Shown: positions 26,333 through 37,409 of the stretch, piece after piece
How the letters are laid out: each line of letters starts with the position of its first letter
How positions within the stretch are numbered: the first letter of the stretch is position 1
Assembly: GCA_033239525.1 (NCBI GenBank)
Contig: BSYO01000038.1
Location: forward strand, 11,845,041 to 11,909,040
Source: Nepenthes gracilis
Taxonomy: Eukaryota > Streptophyta > Magnoliopsida > Caryophyllales > Nepenthaceae
DNA: 64,000 nt
Reading direction: 5' to 3'
Made by a program: the position numbers and the translations under genes
The notes under the pieces: model-generated
What the model saw: only the letters and a program-made list of their open reading frames with translations
Told to the model about the DNA's origin: nothing
Databases searched by the model: none

Positions 26333-27549
26333 ATTTTTTTTGTCTGGTACTCGCTCAACCCAACTTAAGTTCCCCGTGTTGGCTCGAGTGATCTACTCTA
26401 ATAGTCATCCACTAGATTATCATAGTTTCTTATATATCTTTTAATATATATATATATATAATAATTTTAATTTAATCCTTTTATAGGCAAAGTACTTTCA
26501 AATTCTGATATAATTGTTGCTGATACTTACCCTAAAAAACTATCATTGTTATCAGAATAAAACAAAGCTTTTGAGTAGAATTATAAAATCACATAGAAAC
26601 ATAATATGTATGTAATTCTTTAAGAGGGTTTTCAACTATAAAAGTTTTATGATCATTTGCTAACCACATCTTATAATTGTTTTTCTTTGTATATATAAAA
26701 TTGACCATGTTTAAAGGTTTGACTGTTGAGTTTTGAAGAAAACTTAAATTTATTATGCAGTTCGGGTTTGGTTGAATCCCATCATTTATAACTTGTACAA
26801 TTAAAATTCAAGCTGCGATTCTTGAATTAACAGTGAAAGCAAATCAACGGTCAAACGGCACAACGCTGATGTTTATTAAATATTTAATTAAGAGATATTA
26901 TAATTATAAAATTGTGATGAGATTTGTAGATAATTCATTTTCTTTCGGGGAAAGTGGAGATGCGCTGCACAGGGGCCGCGTCTCCGTGTTCTCCGCGCCG
27001 CCTCGTCTTGGAATGGCAGTCAGCACGTGGATGAATGCTTTCTTTCTCGGACACGTACAATGTTTCATGGTCAAACACGTTTAAGGAGAATTTTTTAATT
27101 TTTAATTGTTATTTTAATCCTAATTTTATATCATGAAATTATTGTTATTATTCCATTTCAATGATTACGAGATCATGAGGGAAAGACGATATGCGCTTGA
27201 AGTAAAAAATACCCATATTTATTCTTTAAAAAGAAATTTAACTAAGTAATTTACATATATATAATTGATAAAATATCTATACATAAAAAGCTTTTCAAAT
27301 TAATTATGAAAAATTAAATTTTAATTCGATTATTTATTTAAAAATATTTTTTCATAATAATTAATTATTTTAAAATAAATAATTAATGTTAAGAAATAAA
27401 CACCAAAAGTCCCAACAACAATCTAAGCAACATCCAACAAATGTGAAAGTTCCTCACTCTTGTCCTCTAAAGGATTTGCAAACATATTGAAACTATTTGT
27501 TAAATTTTAGATTATTTTTTGTGAGTTTTACACAAACTAAAATATCTTA
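26333..27549. other. intergenic DNA with a short GC-rich island
   Basis: Mostly AT-rich, with an (AT) run at 26442-26460. A GC-rich island at about 26950-27075 contains CACGTG near 27025 and several CACGT cores. The open frame 26833-27084 over it has no recognised domain. It could be a promoter relic or a short eroded element. Confidence 0.4.
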
Positions 27550-28000
27550 TAATGATATACTCAGATAGAGATGCCAAGGAAGGGTCGGTCAATGGTGGGT
27601 AGATGGTTGACCGAGTACTAGATTTCACTAAAGAATCACGCAATGTTCTTGCAAGGTTGGCCGTAGTCGAGTATCAATCATGTGACAGGGTTCACTTGAG
27701 GATCACATAATGTTCATTTAAAGGTCAACCATACAAAAGTTCCGGATAGACAATTGCATGCCAATTTCAATAGGAATAGTGCCAAGAGGGTATACGTGTA
27801 TGGATTGCTCAAATAGGTCACACCCGATGTACGTAAAGAGCATATATGCAACAATACTGTTATAAAAAGCTCCTATATGTTATGTTACGATTAACACATA
27901 TATGAAATTCTTAAATTTTTTGAATACCGGCATAAAGAGAAAAAAAAAAGGAAGAGATAAAAAGGATGAAAGAAAAATTTATTCATCCATTTGAGTTTTA
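27550..28000. repeat. dispersed repeat copy 2, ends in a GA-rich tract
   Basis: Aligns with 16001-16450 most clearly at 27795-27860, and ends in the same kind of purine-rich tract. Nature unknown. Confidence 0.4.
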
Positions 28001-28135
28001 AAATCATATTCCATTTTTACAAACTTTAGGTATGTCATATTTGGTGTTTGGAAAAATATTTTACTAATAATTTTCTTTTCATTCACTCTAATATTTTTTA
28101 ATATCCAATTTTATCGTTATAAAATATTATATTCT

Positions 28136-29099
28136 TGATGGGTATAACAGAAACGGGTTGACCCGACTTGAAGGCCTATGGACTAACCATGGACCCAAAG
28201 GGTGATTGACCCACAAGCCCAAAGAGCAGTCAACACTTACATTGACCCAAACAACATCCCAGTCGTCCTGGGCTGCCCAAATCAACATCGGCCCAATTAG
28301 GACGGCCCATAGTCCACTTCCCGCGTGCTAAGATTACTTGCATTGGCCAACCCGACATCCCGAATATTGTCCCCAATCACAATCTCTTCCAAAATAGTAA
28401 CTACAACTCAGCAAATCACCCCTAACGGCAACTCCAACTCATCCTAATGGCAACTTTCATATCCGCCGCGTCCAGCATCTCCTTGAAGAAGGAAAAGATC
28501 CTCTTAACTAATCACAATTGTCCTAATTGATGCCCATGATCACCATGCCAAACTGCCAAATCCGCATAGATAGTTAGCGCCAACCTTGGCACCCAAATGG
28601 GGATAAGTTGGCCCAAATGCTATGAATAACTTTAGAGATAGACTCCAAAGGGCACGCTCATGCACACATACGCAAACGCACATACTCAAACTTGCACTCA
28701 AGAGCCCACAAAAGACAACTCTCTTCCCACGGAAACTTTTAAGACTTCATCCACAATTCTTGCTCCCTTAATATCAAAATCACTCTTTACCGAGTATAGC
28801 CCCACGTCAAGGCAACTCCATGTCGAGTGTAACGTCCGAGTCAAACTCAAACCCCATACCCTAGTATCATCACGTATAATTCTCATCCCTGTATCTTTTT
28901 ATCTCTTTAAGAAAGATTATTGACTTAAATATTAAATGATAAATTGAAAAACAAATTCTGTCAATCCTCTGACCTTTTCTTCGTTCATTGTGTTGTACAA
29001 GGTCCAAGTTATTAGAGATGGAGATTAGACCTGCCTGACTTCGACCAAACCAAGAAAGATCAAAATGCTTCCTAATTCGTGTAACTCAGATTTAGAACA
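28136..29099 (+). repeat. 5' LTR of element A
   Basis: It starts TGATGGG and ends TTAGAACA just before a decayed leader (ATTAGCACCGTCTATGG at 29104-29120). A TATA-like box lies near 28620 (GCTATGAATAAC, with GCTATAAATAC at the same place in the B LTR). It shares diagnostic bases with the B 5' LTR (for example GTCCGAGTC where both 3' LTRs have CTCCGAATC). Confidence 0.82.
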
Positions 29100-29103
29100 T
29101 ATC

Positions 29104-29120
29104 ATTAGCACCGTCTATGG
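29104..29120 (+). other. decayed Tat leader / primer region of element A
   Basis: ATTAGCACCGTCTATGG corresponds to ATTGGCGCCGTCTGTGG, the conserved junction sequence of Tat elements. Confidence 0.7.
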
Positions 29121-29129
29121 AAAGGCGAA

Positions 29130-30340
29130 TAAAAACCTAATCATCTTCCAAACCAAAGAAAACATAGTCAATATCAAAGCCCATACTGACACTTTGGCCA
29201 AAGATGTTGCCTCCAATGGTGACGACCCCTCCATAGATAGCCATTCATAGGAACGACCGGCACTCTTCATGTAAGTGCTCACCGACCGGGTATATAACAT
29301 ATCCAAAATGCTAGGGACTCTTCCTCCACCACCTGCACCTCGACATCAGAGTAACAAAAGCCAGAAGAATAAGCACCCGGCCAGGAAGGTATGATGCTCG
29401 GATGACCTCGGAGCCCAAGCGGCTTCTAGTGATGGGGCTCAATCGCATTTGGAGGATCTGGCCGGGTCGCAGGACACCAAGCCCTTAGTAGCAAAACCTT
29501 CATTACCCACACGACGAGCAAAGGCCCCCGACTTGATAGGGAGCCTCCTGCAACGTCCAGCCAACCAACGGCCATAGTCGACGAGTCTTACACCATTTAT
29601 CAAACCACTCCAAGTTGAGAACCTACCACAACGTGAAGAGGGCTGCGACCTCACCTTGAGTGGAGGAGCAAGTAAAAAAAATATGATAGCATGTATTCAA
29701 GGGAGAAGCTAGCGAATGCTTTGCAAATCTGGGGTGAGATACCTCGATTGACTGATAAGATGACGTTGAGCACCTTCATATCGATTCCAGAGCTTGGCAA
29801 ATTTTTTAAATATTTGACCCACAAGAACTCCCAAACATTTCATAAAGTCGAAGCCATCGCCTGTGTTTGCATAGTGGCCTAGAAGCCAATGAGGCTAAGC
29901 ATCCAGAATACAAGGACCCCCTCCACCAGAGACTGATGAATGAAAGAAAGAGAAATGGAGACTACTTCAACTCCCGAGATCTAAGGAAGCAGCCCAAGGT
30001 GGAGTTGGGAGCTCGAAGAGAGTTTGGCCCCCTAAACCCGACTCTTCTGAATGACTCTCGAACCAACATCCTCATGCAAATTCACGAAGAAATATTTTTG
30101 AAGTGGCTGAAGTGGAGTCAAGAACTCGGAAGAAGGAGATCAAGCGAAATACTATCACTACTATCAATCTTCGGGTTACAGTAAAAAAGCCTATTGGACT
30201 TTGTAGAAAGAGATTGAGGAGCTCATCTAGAGGGGGTACCTCACTAAGTTCCTATGAAACTCAGAGCAAGCACCTGACAAAGCAGGAAAAGAAAGGATGA
30301 AGTAGCAGCTGCCCAGGAACTGAGTCACGACCAGAGTATT
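29130..30340 (+). pseudogene. gag of element A, broken
   Basis: Pieces in shifting frames. The first is open at 29065-29250. A core piece lies at 29691-29882, with SREKLANALQIWGEIPRLTD and FKYLTHKNSQTF. A basic C-terminal part lies at 29867-30184 with EANEAKHPEYKDP. Compared with element C the central YDG...HFRT-type segment appears missing or unrecognisable, so an internal loss is likely. Gag would bind the element RNA; this copy is dead. Confidence 0.72.
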
Positions 30341-30344
30341 CAAT

Positions 30345-32350
30345 ATGGTGGTGGCCAGGCCTTCCGAGGACAACCCCTCGGACCACTTTGAGACAACCTT
30401 AAAGAAACCGAGGGGAGAAGTTAGGGATGATGTCATTAATTTTAGCAAAGATGTGTCACATGTAATGACTCCCCACTCAGACGTTTTGGTCTTATCCACA
30501 CTCATTTTAGATGGTACGGTCAATTATCAGTTAAAATAGATCTTTATCGATAATGAAATTTTGCGTGATTTGTTTTACTTGGATGCCTATTTTAAGTCGG
30601 GGCTAAAAAAGAGTCAACTGAAACCAATTGAAGGACACCTCTATGAGCTGGACAACAACCCAATGCTCGTCCAATAAATCATCCAACTGGAAGTTACCCT
30701 GGAAATGTACCCCAATACAGCATCCCGCATACTGGCGTTCCTGGTGGTTAACCTGTCTTTGATTTACAATGCCATCCTAAGCCGGTCCTACCTGACTGTA
30801 TTTGAGGCCGTAGCATCAATCATGTGCTTAAAGATGAAGTTTCCTATTGCTTGCAGCATTGAAGACGTTCTGGGCGACCAAGCAACAGGTCAGACATGTT
30901 ACCTATCCCAGGTTAACCAAGCCACTCTAGACTGACCAATAGATGACTTTGATCATAGAGACGAAGCAACTCTACAACTGGCCCAGACCGGTGAGCTGAC
31001 GGATCGCAATTCCTTGGACCCCGATGATCTGGAGAGGTGCATGCAAATAGGGAGCTCACTTAATGGAACCCTGTATGTCCAGCTAATCATGTTCCTTCGG
31101 TAAAACTCCGATGTCATTGTATGGACCCCCACTGACATGTCAAAGATTTCAACCGAGGTAATGGTCCAATAGTTAGGCATTGATCTTGGTCACAGGCTCA
31201 TTAGACAGAAGCGAATGAACCACTCCATCAAAAAACTCATTGCCATCCGGGAGGAGGTGAAGAAGCTGCTTGACGCAGGTTTCAACCGGAAAGTCCTATA
31301 TGTCAGCTGGCTCTCCAATATGATTCTTGTCAAGAAGAGCAATGAAAAGTAATGGATGTGCATCAACTTCACCAATGTAAATATGGCGTGCCCGAAGGAC
31401 AGCTTCCCGCTGTCCAAGATCGACCTACTGGTGGACACCACCTCCAGGCATAGACTGCTTAGTTTTATGGATGCATACTCAGATTGCAACTAAATCCGAA
31501 TGAGTCCCAAGGATGAGGAGTATATTTCCATTATAACGAATCAAGGGACGTACTGTTACAAGGTTATATCCTTTCAGCTGAAGACCGTGGGTGCCACATA
31601 CCAACTACTCGTGAATAAAATATTTGAGGCTCAGATTAGCTGAAATATAAATGTGTACGTAGATGACATACTCGTCAAAAGCAAAACTATAAATGACCAT
31701 ATCCATGACCTCGACGAGGCCTTTAGGGTACTCTGGGCACACTGGATGAGGTTGAGTTCAGCTAAATGCATTTTCAGAGCATCATTCAGAAAATTTCTGA
31801 GTTTCATCGTCTCCTAATTGAAGATTGAGGCAAACCCCCAAAAAATAAAGGCAATCAAGGAAATGAACTTGCTGCGGATTGTGAAGGACGTTCAAAGGCT
31901 GACCAGGTGGCTTGCAGCATTCTCCCACTTCCTACAAAAATTCAGGGGCAAATACCTTTCCATCTTCAAGGCTTTGAAAGGGGTGAAGGCGAATGGCTTC
32001 CAATAGACGATTTATTGCTAGGCTGCCTTTCATTAGCTAAAAGAGTACCTTGCCTACCCTTTTCTCCTTATATCGCCAAAAGATGGTGAGAAGCTGTATC
32101 TTTATTTGGCAGTTTTAGAGGTGGTGCTAAGCACAATTTTGATTTGACAGTAATTCGATATATAGCGGCCGATTTACTATATCAACAAGACTTTGACAGG
32201 CGCCGAGACCAGCTACACATGCGCCGAAAAGATCGCACTAGCACTCGTATATTTGGCCAGGAAACTGTGGCCCTACTTCCAGACATGCAAAATTGTTATT
32301 TTAACCGACTAACCCTTGAAGAGAATCCTGTGGAAACTTGATATGTCAGG
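30345..32350 (+). pseudogene. protease and reverse transcriptase of element A, broken; RNase H and integrase deleted
   Basis: The protease part begins at 30345 (MVVARPSEDNPSDHF) and includes IFIDNEILRDLFYLDAYF after a stop, the position of the Asp active site. The next open part, 30705-30935, holds the FLVV and YNAIL region. The RT is traceable at 31200-32006: VKKLLDAGF, SFPLSKIDLLV, SFMDAYSDCN, YVDD near 31655-31666, then LSSAKCIFRASFRKFLSF. RNase H starts (KTLTGAETSY, KIALALVYLARKLWPYF) and runs to KRILWKLDMSG, then breaks at the deletion at 32351. Confidence 0.85.
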
Positions 32351-32699
32351 ATACAAAAACCTTAGGGAGCTTTTCAGCATGCGTGAGGTGACTCCCCCAA
32401 TAGGGATGGGCACCGTCAACCAACAATGGTCAACGAGTTAGGATTCAACGCGTAAGAATGATGTCCCATAGAAAGACGATCTCAAGTGATTACACATGGA
32501 CAATTACCCTGATTTTGCCAAAGCCTAACCACGAAAATGATGACATTTAGTGGGCAAACAGTGGCACATTAAAAATAAAATCACATAGAAATATAAAAAA
32601 TAATGACAATGATTGAAAAAAGTTTCTCTAATTCATTACACAATTGGATTATACAAATGTACTAGTGCTATATATATATATATAAAGAAGAAGACTACC
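32351..32699 (+). other. non-coding segment after pol in element A, carries a deletion junction
   Basis: At 32345-32360 the sequence reads TGTCAGGATACAAAAAC. In element B the left part is at 43690-43699 and the right part at 45981-45991, 2.29 kb apart. ATA is shared by both sides. The rest is untranslated sequence collinear with 45985-46320 of B. An (AT) run lies at 32672-32685. Confidence 0.75.
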
Positions 32700-34753
32700 C
32701 TAAGGCTGGGGATTCACCAGAGGACGTGATGAGAGCTCCTCCCTATCAAAAAAGTCAAACATATCAGACCGATACCGGGCACCCATATTCCTCGGGTCAA
32801 AAAAGCCAACAAGAAAGGTAGGGTCAATGAGGGAAGCAATCCGCCGACACAAGTGAATGCCGTCCAAAAATCTGGCATTCAAAGCCTAGCCCACCTCCTT
32901 CAAAGCTAAATTAGGTTTTCAGCTCCGCTCCCAACTTAGCGTTCTCGCTCTGGAGGTCTGCGAGATGCTGCTCGGCCGCCTGCAAAGCATTCTAGGATCT
33001 CTGCAACTCCTCCCCGGCCTTGGATAGCTAAAGCTCAAGGTTGGTGGCCCAATCCCGACACTGCTGGGCCTCATAGGTGGTCCTGTCCACCCGACCCTAC
33101 ATTTCCTCAACCACACTTGGGTCGACTCGCGTCTGGATCAGGAGATGAACCTCCCCTTCTAGCCAATGAATCCTAGATGACCTTTAGTGCAAGCATGTTA
33201 TCAAAATGAGCAACATCTTGTCATCCTGTAAATAGAGAAACAAAAAGAGATTAAGCATGGCCATTCCTAATGAAGTGAAGGGTTCATTAAAGCTTATTAG
33301 GATGTAAGGCAGTTCAGCAACTGCAGTGCTCAACAGCACCCTAGACGAAGTAGTTGAAGTGGATGCCTACTTCGATCGGGGCCGGTCTGATGTGGGGGCC
33401 ACAAGACCCCTTGTGGCATCAGACGAGGGAGCCTCCGGATGAGATGACTCCATGGTCGCTACCGCCACAACGCCGCCCCTCGACTGGGCTTCCACCGGGT
33501 GGAGCACACCAAGACCCTCTCTAGCTGACCCATAAGAAGGGTCGGGCACCGTCTACTCCAGTAAAGTGGACATAACTGTAGAGACCTCTTGCTATACTGT
33601 TTCCTGGGCCTAGGTTGGTACACAAATTGGCCTAATTGGCCCCCCAACCTCAAGCTCACCTGATACCCTTGCAAGAAGAGTAGGGGGCCTACCAGCCACA
33701 TCAACTCTAACACCCTCCTCTGTGGTGCCAACAACTGAGGGTGCGGTGGGAGCCAGTCCCCTAGACAGTTCATCTAGGCCTCAGCAACTGCTTTACCATT
33801 GGCAGGCTTTTGCACAGTGGAAGAAGAAGAAAATCCTAATGATGATGCCATCCGTCGTCAAGATGCACTCTCAAAAGGATCCCTGATATACAATCCCAAC
33901 TTTCCTTTTGGGTTGAGCAGGAGGCAGAGCGGAGGCTCCCAAACCCCCTAATGGAGACTTCCACTAGGCCAGTGCAAGTGCTACAACAGACAGAAGATGG
34001 TATTTCTTGTTGAAGAAGGTGGTATTCACTCAAACTAACTCCGTTAGCAACTTAACAGACTCCACCTTCATGCGCAAAACCTTGCCGGTGACACAAGCTA
34101 GCACATTTCCCCACTCATTCGAGAGGGCCTAGGCGGAGGAGACCTTGATGAAGAAGAACCAAACCTTCAAGTTCTTCACAAAATTGACGATAACCCTATG
34201 TATGTGCACGTCCCCGGGAGATAGCGAAATCCAATCCCCATTTTGGCTGAACTAGAAGATCACTTTCACGGCCATTACATTCAGCATCCTCCCATGGTGG
34301 TGAAGAAATAAGCAAAATGAGCACAAATACCTAACGGCATTAGCATGGAATCTCACGATTGGGACTCCTACGGACGCCTAGATTTCGTGGAACTCCCTCA
34401 TGAGATGGAAGCGAAGACCACTTCTTAGATGGGCCTTGTAAATGATGATGGACCTGTTCGAAGAAGAATAGGCCCAATCGTACTCCCCTAGCACCACAAA
34501 CAGAATCACGCTTGGGATATTATATTGTATATATAGAGCCATGATATCGATGGTCGTAAGAACTGCACGAATCATACAAACACCGAGAGCTATGGAGACA
34601 CGAAGAAATCGAACAAAAGAGAGCTAACTCAAGAGGAGGATGAGGAAAATGGACAAAAGGCATCGTTTTATGGAGGTGAAATGACACCTCAAAAAGGTGC
34701 ACGCTTGATAACCTGGACACGTGCCAGCATTGGAAGGCGTCAAGGCACGTCAA
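32700..34753 (-). pseudogene. antisense ORF of element A (putative gypsy-type transposon protein), broken
   Basis: The minus strand between pol and the 3' LTR carries a protein-like region of about 2 kb. From its N-terminal side, an open part at 34575-34378 has LYIQYNIPSVILFVV, GEYDWAYSS and AHLRSGLRFHLMREFHEI, followed in another frame by PIVRFHANAVRYLCS and SLSPGDVHI. These match the 'putative gypsy type transposon' domain (Pfam PF04195-like) from memory. Next come SNEWGNVLA and KVLRMKVE, a Gly/Ser/Pro-rich linker (33760-33370), and near 32920-33080 a heptad segment with LQAAEQHLADLQSENAKLGAEL. It ends close to 32700. Antisense ORFs in this place are known in Tat-lineage elements, with unknown function. 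It contains several stops and shifts. Confidence 0.68.
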
Positions 34754-34955
34754 TCATCCGAGTTCATGAATAACAACCTGCCACTATACGGACAGGGGAC
34801 ACTTGGTAGGATAGGACAGGCCAAATGTCAGGGTGGTGTAACCTCTGAGGCCACTATGTCCCACTTCTTGAGGATAGCAAATTGATGACAAGCAGATGTG
34901 ATGAGCCTGAAACTGAATTGACAAGCCTACGATCCACTCTGACTCCCGGCCTGTC
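34754..34955. other. untranslated region of element A upstream of the antisense ORF
   Basis: Collinear with 48394-48590 of element B. It would hold the promoter of the antisense ORF if one exists, but no clear TATA box was picked out. Confidence 0.4.
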
Positions 34956-35345
34956 TCACTAATCTGGATCCAGTATGTTGCCTAGCTTTATTGACTGGCA
35001 AATGATCCACTCTGGTGCCATGCCTACCTAACAAATATGAATGTAGTCTAGCATCCAACCGGTTTAACTTGTCAGTAATCCAATCCGACATCCGACTAGC
35101 TTGATTGGTCAAGAATCAACGACAGCGCCAGGCCTACCAAACTAATCAGGATCCATTCTGGCATCCAACTGGTTTGACTGGTCAATAATCCCATTCCATG
35201 TCCAGCTTGACCGATCGGCAACCAAGTTTGGCATCCAACTAGTTTGACTGGTCAGTAATCTAGTCTGGTGTCCAGCCTATTTGACTAGTTTGCGATCCAA
35301 TTTGGCTTTGAACCGGAAGGACGGGCTCACAATCTAGTCCAACTT
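34956..35345 (+). repeat. 37-bp degenerate minisatellite in element A
   Basis: Successive units start CATCCAACTGG, TGTCCAGC or CTTTGAACC and repeat the plan 'ccaa/agcNggtttgactggtcagtaatcca'. Spacing between starts measured on five units at about 35150-35335 is 37, 33, 37, 37 and 37 bp. Tandem repeats in the region before the 3' LTR are known for Tat-lineage elements. Confidence 0.75.
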
Positions 35346-36439
35346 CAGAACAAACTAACAGTGGTCTGACGTCAGGCCTGACTGACAGGCCCTAAGCCCA
35401 GTCTGACCTCAAGCTGAATGGACAAGCGTGCGATCTGGTTTGGCCTCAAAAAAAAGAGAAAAGGACAACATCTAGAAAATCAAAGAGGCAAACAATATAG
35501 ACAAACATACTTGCCAATTCTATTCATTAGTCTCTTTTTACAAAGTACAAAGCCTCCAAGGGCAGTGGATAACAAAAAAGAGTATATGGAGTGATGATTT
35601 GACTATAAAAACTCTAGTCAACTCAACTACAACGTGCTCCCTAATAGGCAAGTAATAAGAGGAGCCCGAGCGAGAGATTGGCATGCACTTGACAAACAAG
35701 AAACATGACTTGTAAGAATAGCAATTGGTGAGGAGTCAAAACAAAGGCTCATCCTAAAGAGAGGCCGCCCTCTAGAAGGAGCTATAGGAAAAGGAAAGTC
35801 TTGCCCCACAATAAGGAGGAAATGGCCTTGAGCCTGGGACTCATCGCCAACCCTACCAATAGCAGGGCATGGCTCACAGAGATAGCAGTTCTCGACGATC
35901 CTGAATAATAGCCCATTTCGAGAGTAAGCCAGTGCCCAAGGTGAAGGCACAACGAAAGGAAAGCCTCTTCCTAATCAGAAATAGTGGTTGGCTTGGCTCC
36001 AGAACGGACATAAAAATGGGTGACTAAAGCGGTTACCTGCGCAAAAAAAGGTCACCAAAGTAGACCTCTTGTGCATCCTAAGATGATGCCTTCGAACATC
36101 GAAGATGAGCTCCCTCCGATCCTAGTGGTCAGCAACTCAGGCATCATGATGATTTTAGGTTTCCACGCTACTTAACTGATAAAGCAAAGTGTGATGCATG
36201 GCATAAGGAGTCCCTCAATTTATAGCACGCGGAAAGATCAACAAGCCATTAAATGCCAAAAATTTTCCATGCCAACAAATTTGCAGAAAATCACGAATGT
36301 AGAGAAGCACGCCAGAACAAGCAAGGTAGGAAATCATAAGGCAACTTAGAGAAGGGACGAAAGAGGAAAACCACGAGACATGTCTCATTCGTGAACATAT
36401 CGGAGGTTGAAAATTCAAACCCCTGCACATGGGGGCTAG
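35346..36439 (+). other. 3' untranslated region of element A
   Basis: Collinear with 49035-50092 of element B. Minus-strand open frames (for example 35950-35627 and its counterpart 49679-49191) are present in both copies but have no recognised domain and may be chance. It ends with CATGGGGGCTAG, a purine-rich tract next to the 3' LTR. Confidence 0.5.
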
Positions 36440-37409
36440 TGATGGAGATGGAAGAAACGGGCCGGCCAAACACAAAGGCCCATGAACTAATAGTGGACCT
36501 AGAGGGTGACCAGCCCACGAGCCCAGGGAGCGGTCAACGCTTACGTTGACCCAAACTGCATTCCAACTGGCCTGGGTAGCCCAAGTCAACCTCTGCCTAA
36601 TTAGAATAGCCCACGGTCCTCTTTCCGCACACTGAGATTACTTGTCATGGCTAGCTCAGCATCCCAAATATTGCCTCTGATCATAATCTCTTTCAGAATG
36701 ACAACTCAACGCAACAAATCACCCTTAATGGCAACTCTAACTCAGCGGATCTCTCTTAATAGCAACTCCCATATCTACCGCACCCAACATCTCCCGAAAA
36801 AGAAAGGGATCCTCTTGACTAATCACAGTTACCTTAATCGGCGCCCACGATCCTTGTGACAGGTTGCAAAATCCACACAAGCAACTAGCAGCCAGCCTTG
36901 GCCCCCAAGCGAGGATGAGCTGGCCCAAAGGTTATAAATACCCTTGGAGACAGACTCCAAAGAGCATGATCATGCACGTATACACTTATACTCAGACTAA
37001 CACTTAAAGAGCCCACAAAAGATAACTCTTCACTTACATAGCTTCTCAACAATTTCTCCATAATTATTACTCTCTCAATATCAAAATCACTCCCTGCCAA
37101 CTGCAACCCCACGTCAAAGCCACTCTATACCGAACGCAACCTCCGAATCAGACTCAAACCCCATGCCCTAGCATTATCACGTATAATTTTCATCCCTACA
37201 TCTTTCCATCTCTTTGAGGAAGATTACTAATTTGAGCGTTTGAGGATAAATTGGAAGCGAGCCCTACAAATCTTTTAACCTCTTGTTCGTTCGTTGTATT
37301 ACACAGGATCCAAGTTATCAGAGATAAAAATTGGACCCGCCTGAAATCAACCCAGCCGAGGAAGATCGGGAGGATCCTAATCCATATAATAACTTAGATT
37401 CATTACGCA
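36440..37409 (+). repeat. 3' LTR of element A
   Basis: It starts TGATGGAGATGG and ends CATTACGCA, for 970 bp. It resembles the B 3' LTR more than its own 5' LTR at diagnostic sites (CTCCGAATC, 'gcgagccc' region). Confidence 0.82.

Larger units (their letters stand above)
28136..37409 (+). mobile_element. Ty3-gypsy Tat-type retrotransposon A, integrase deleted
   Basis: This 9.3-kb element has a 964-bp 5' LTR, Tat leader, gag, protease, RT, a deletion that removes RNase H/integrase, an antisense ORF, a 37-bp minisatellite, and a 970-bp 3' LTR. It is collinear with element B over its whole length apart from the deletion. The five bases outside the LTRs (ATTCT and TTAAT) differ, so the target duplication is decayed or one end was rearranged. 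It sits directly against a degenerate copia fragment at 37410, which is likely the original insertion target. Confidence 0.88.

Noticed and set aside
35627..35950. A minus-strand open frame in the 3' region of element A, with a counterpart in B
   Set aside because: It is present in both copies only because they are duplicates. It has no domain and starts differ, so it is not called as a second antisense gene.
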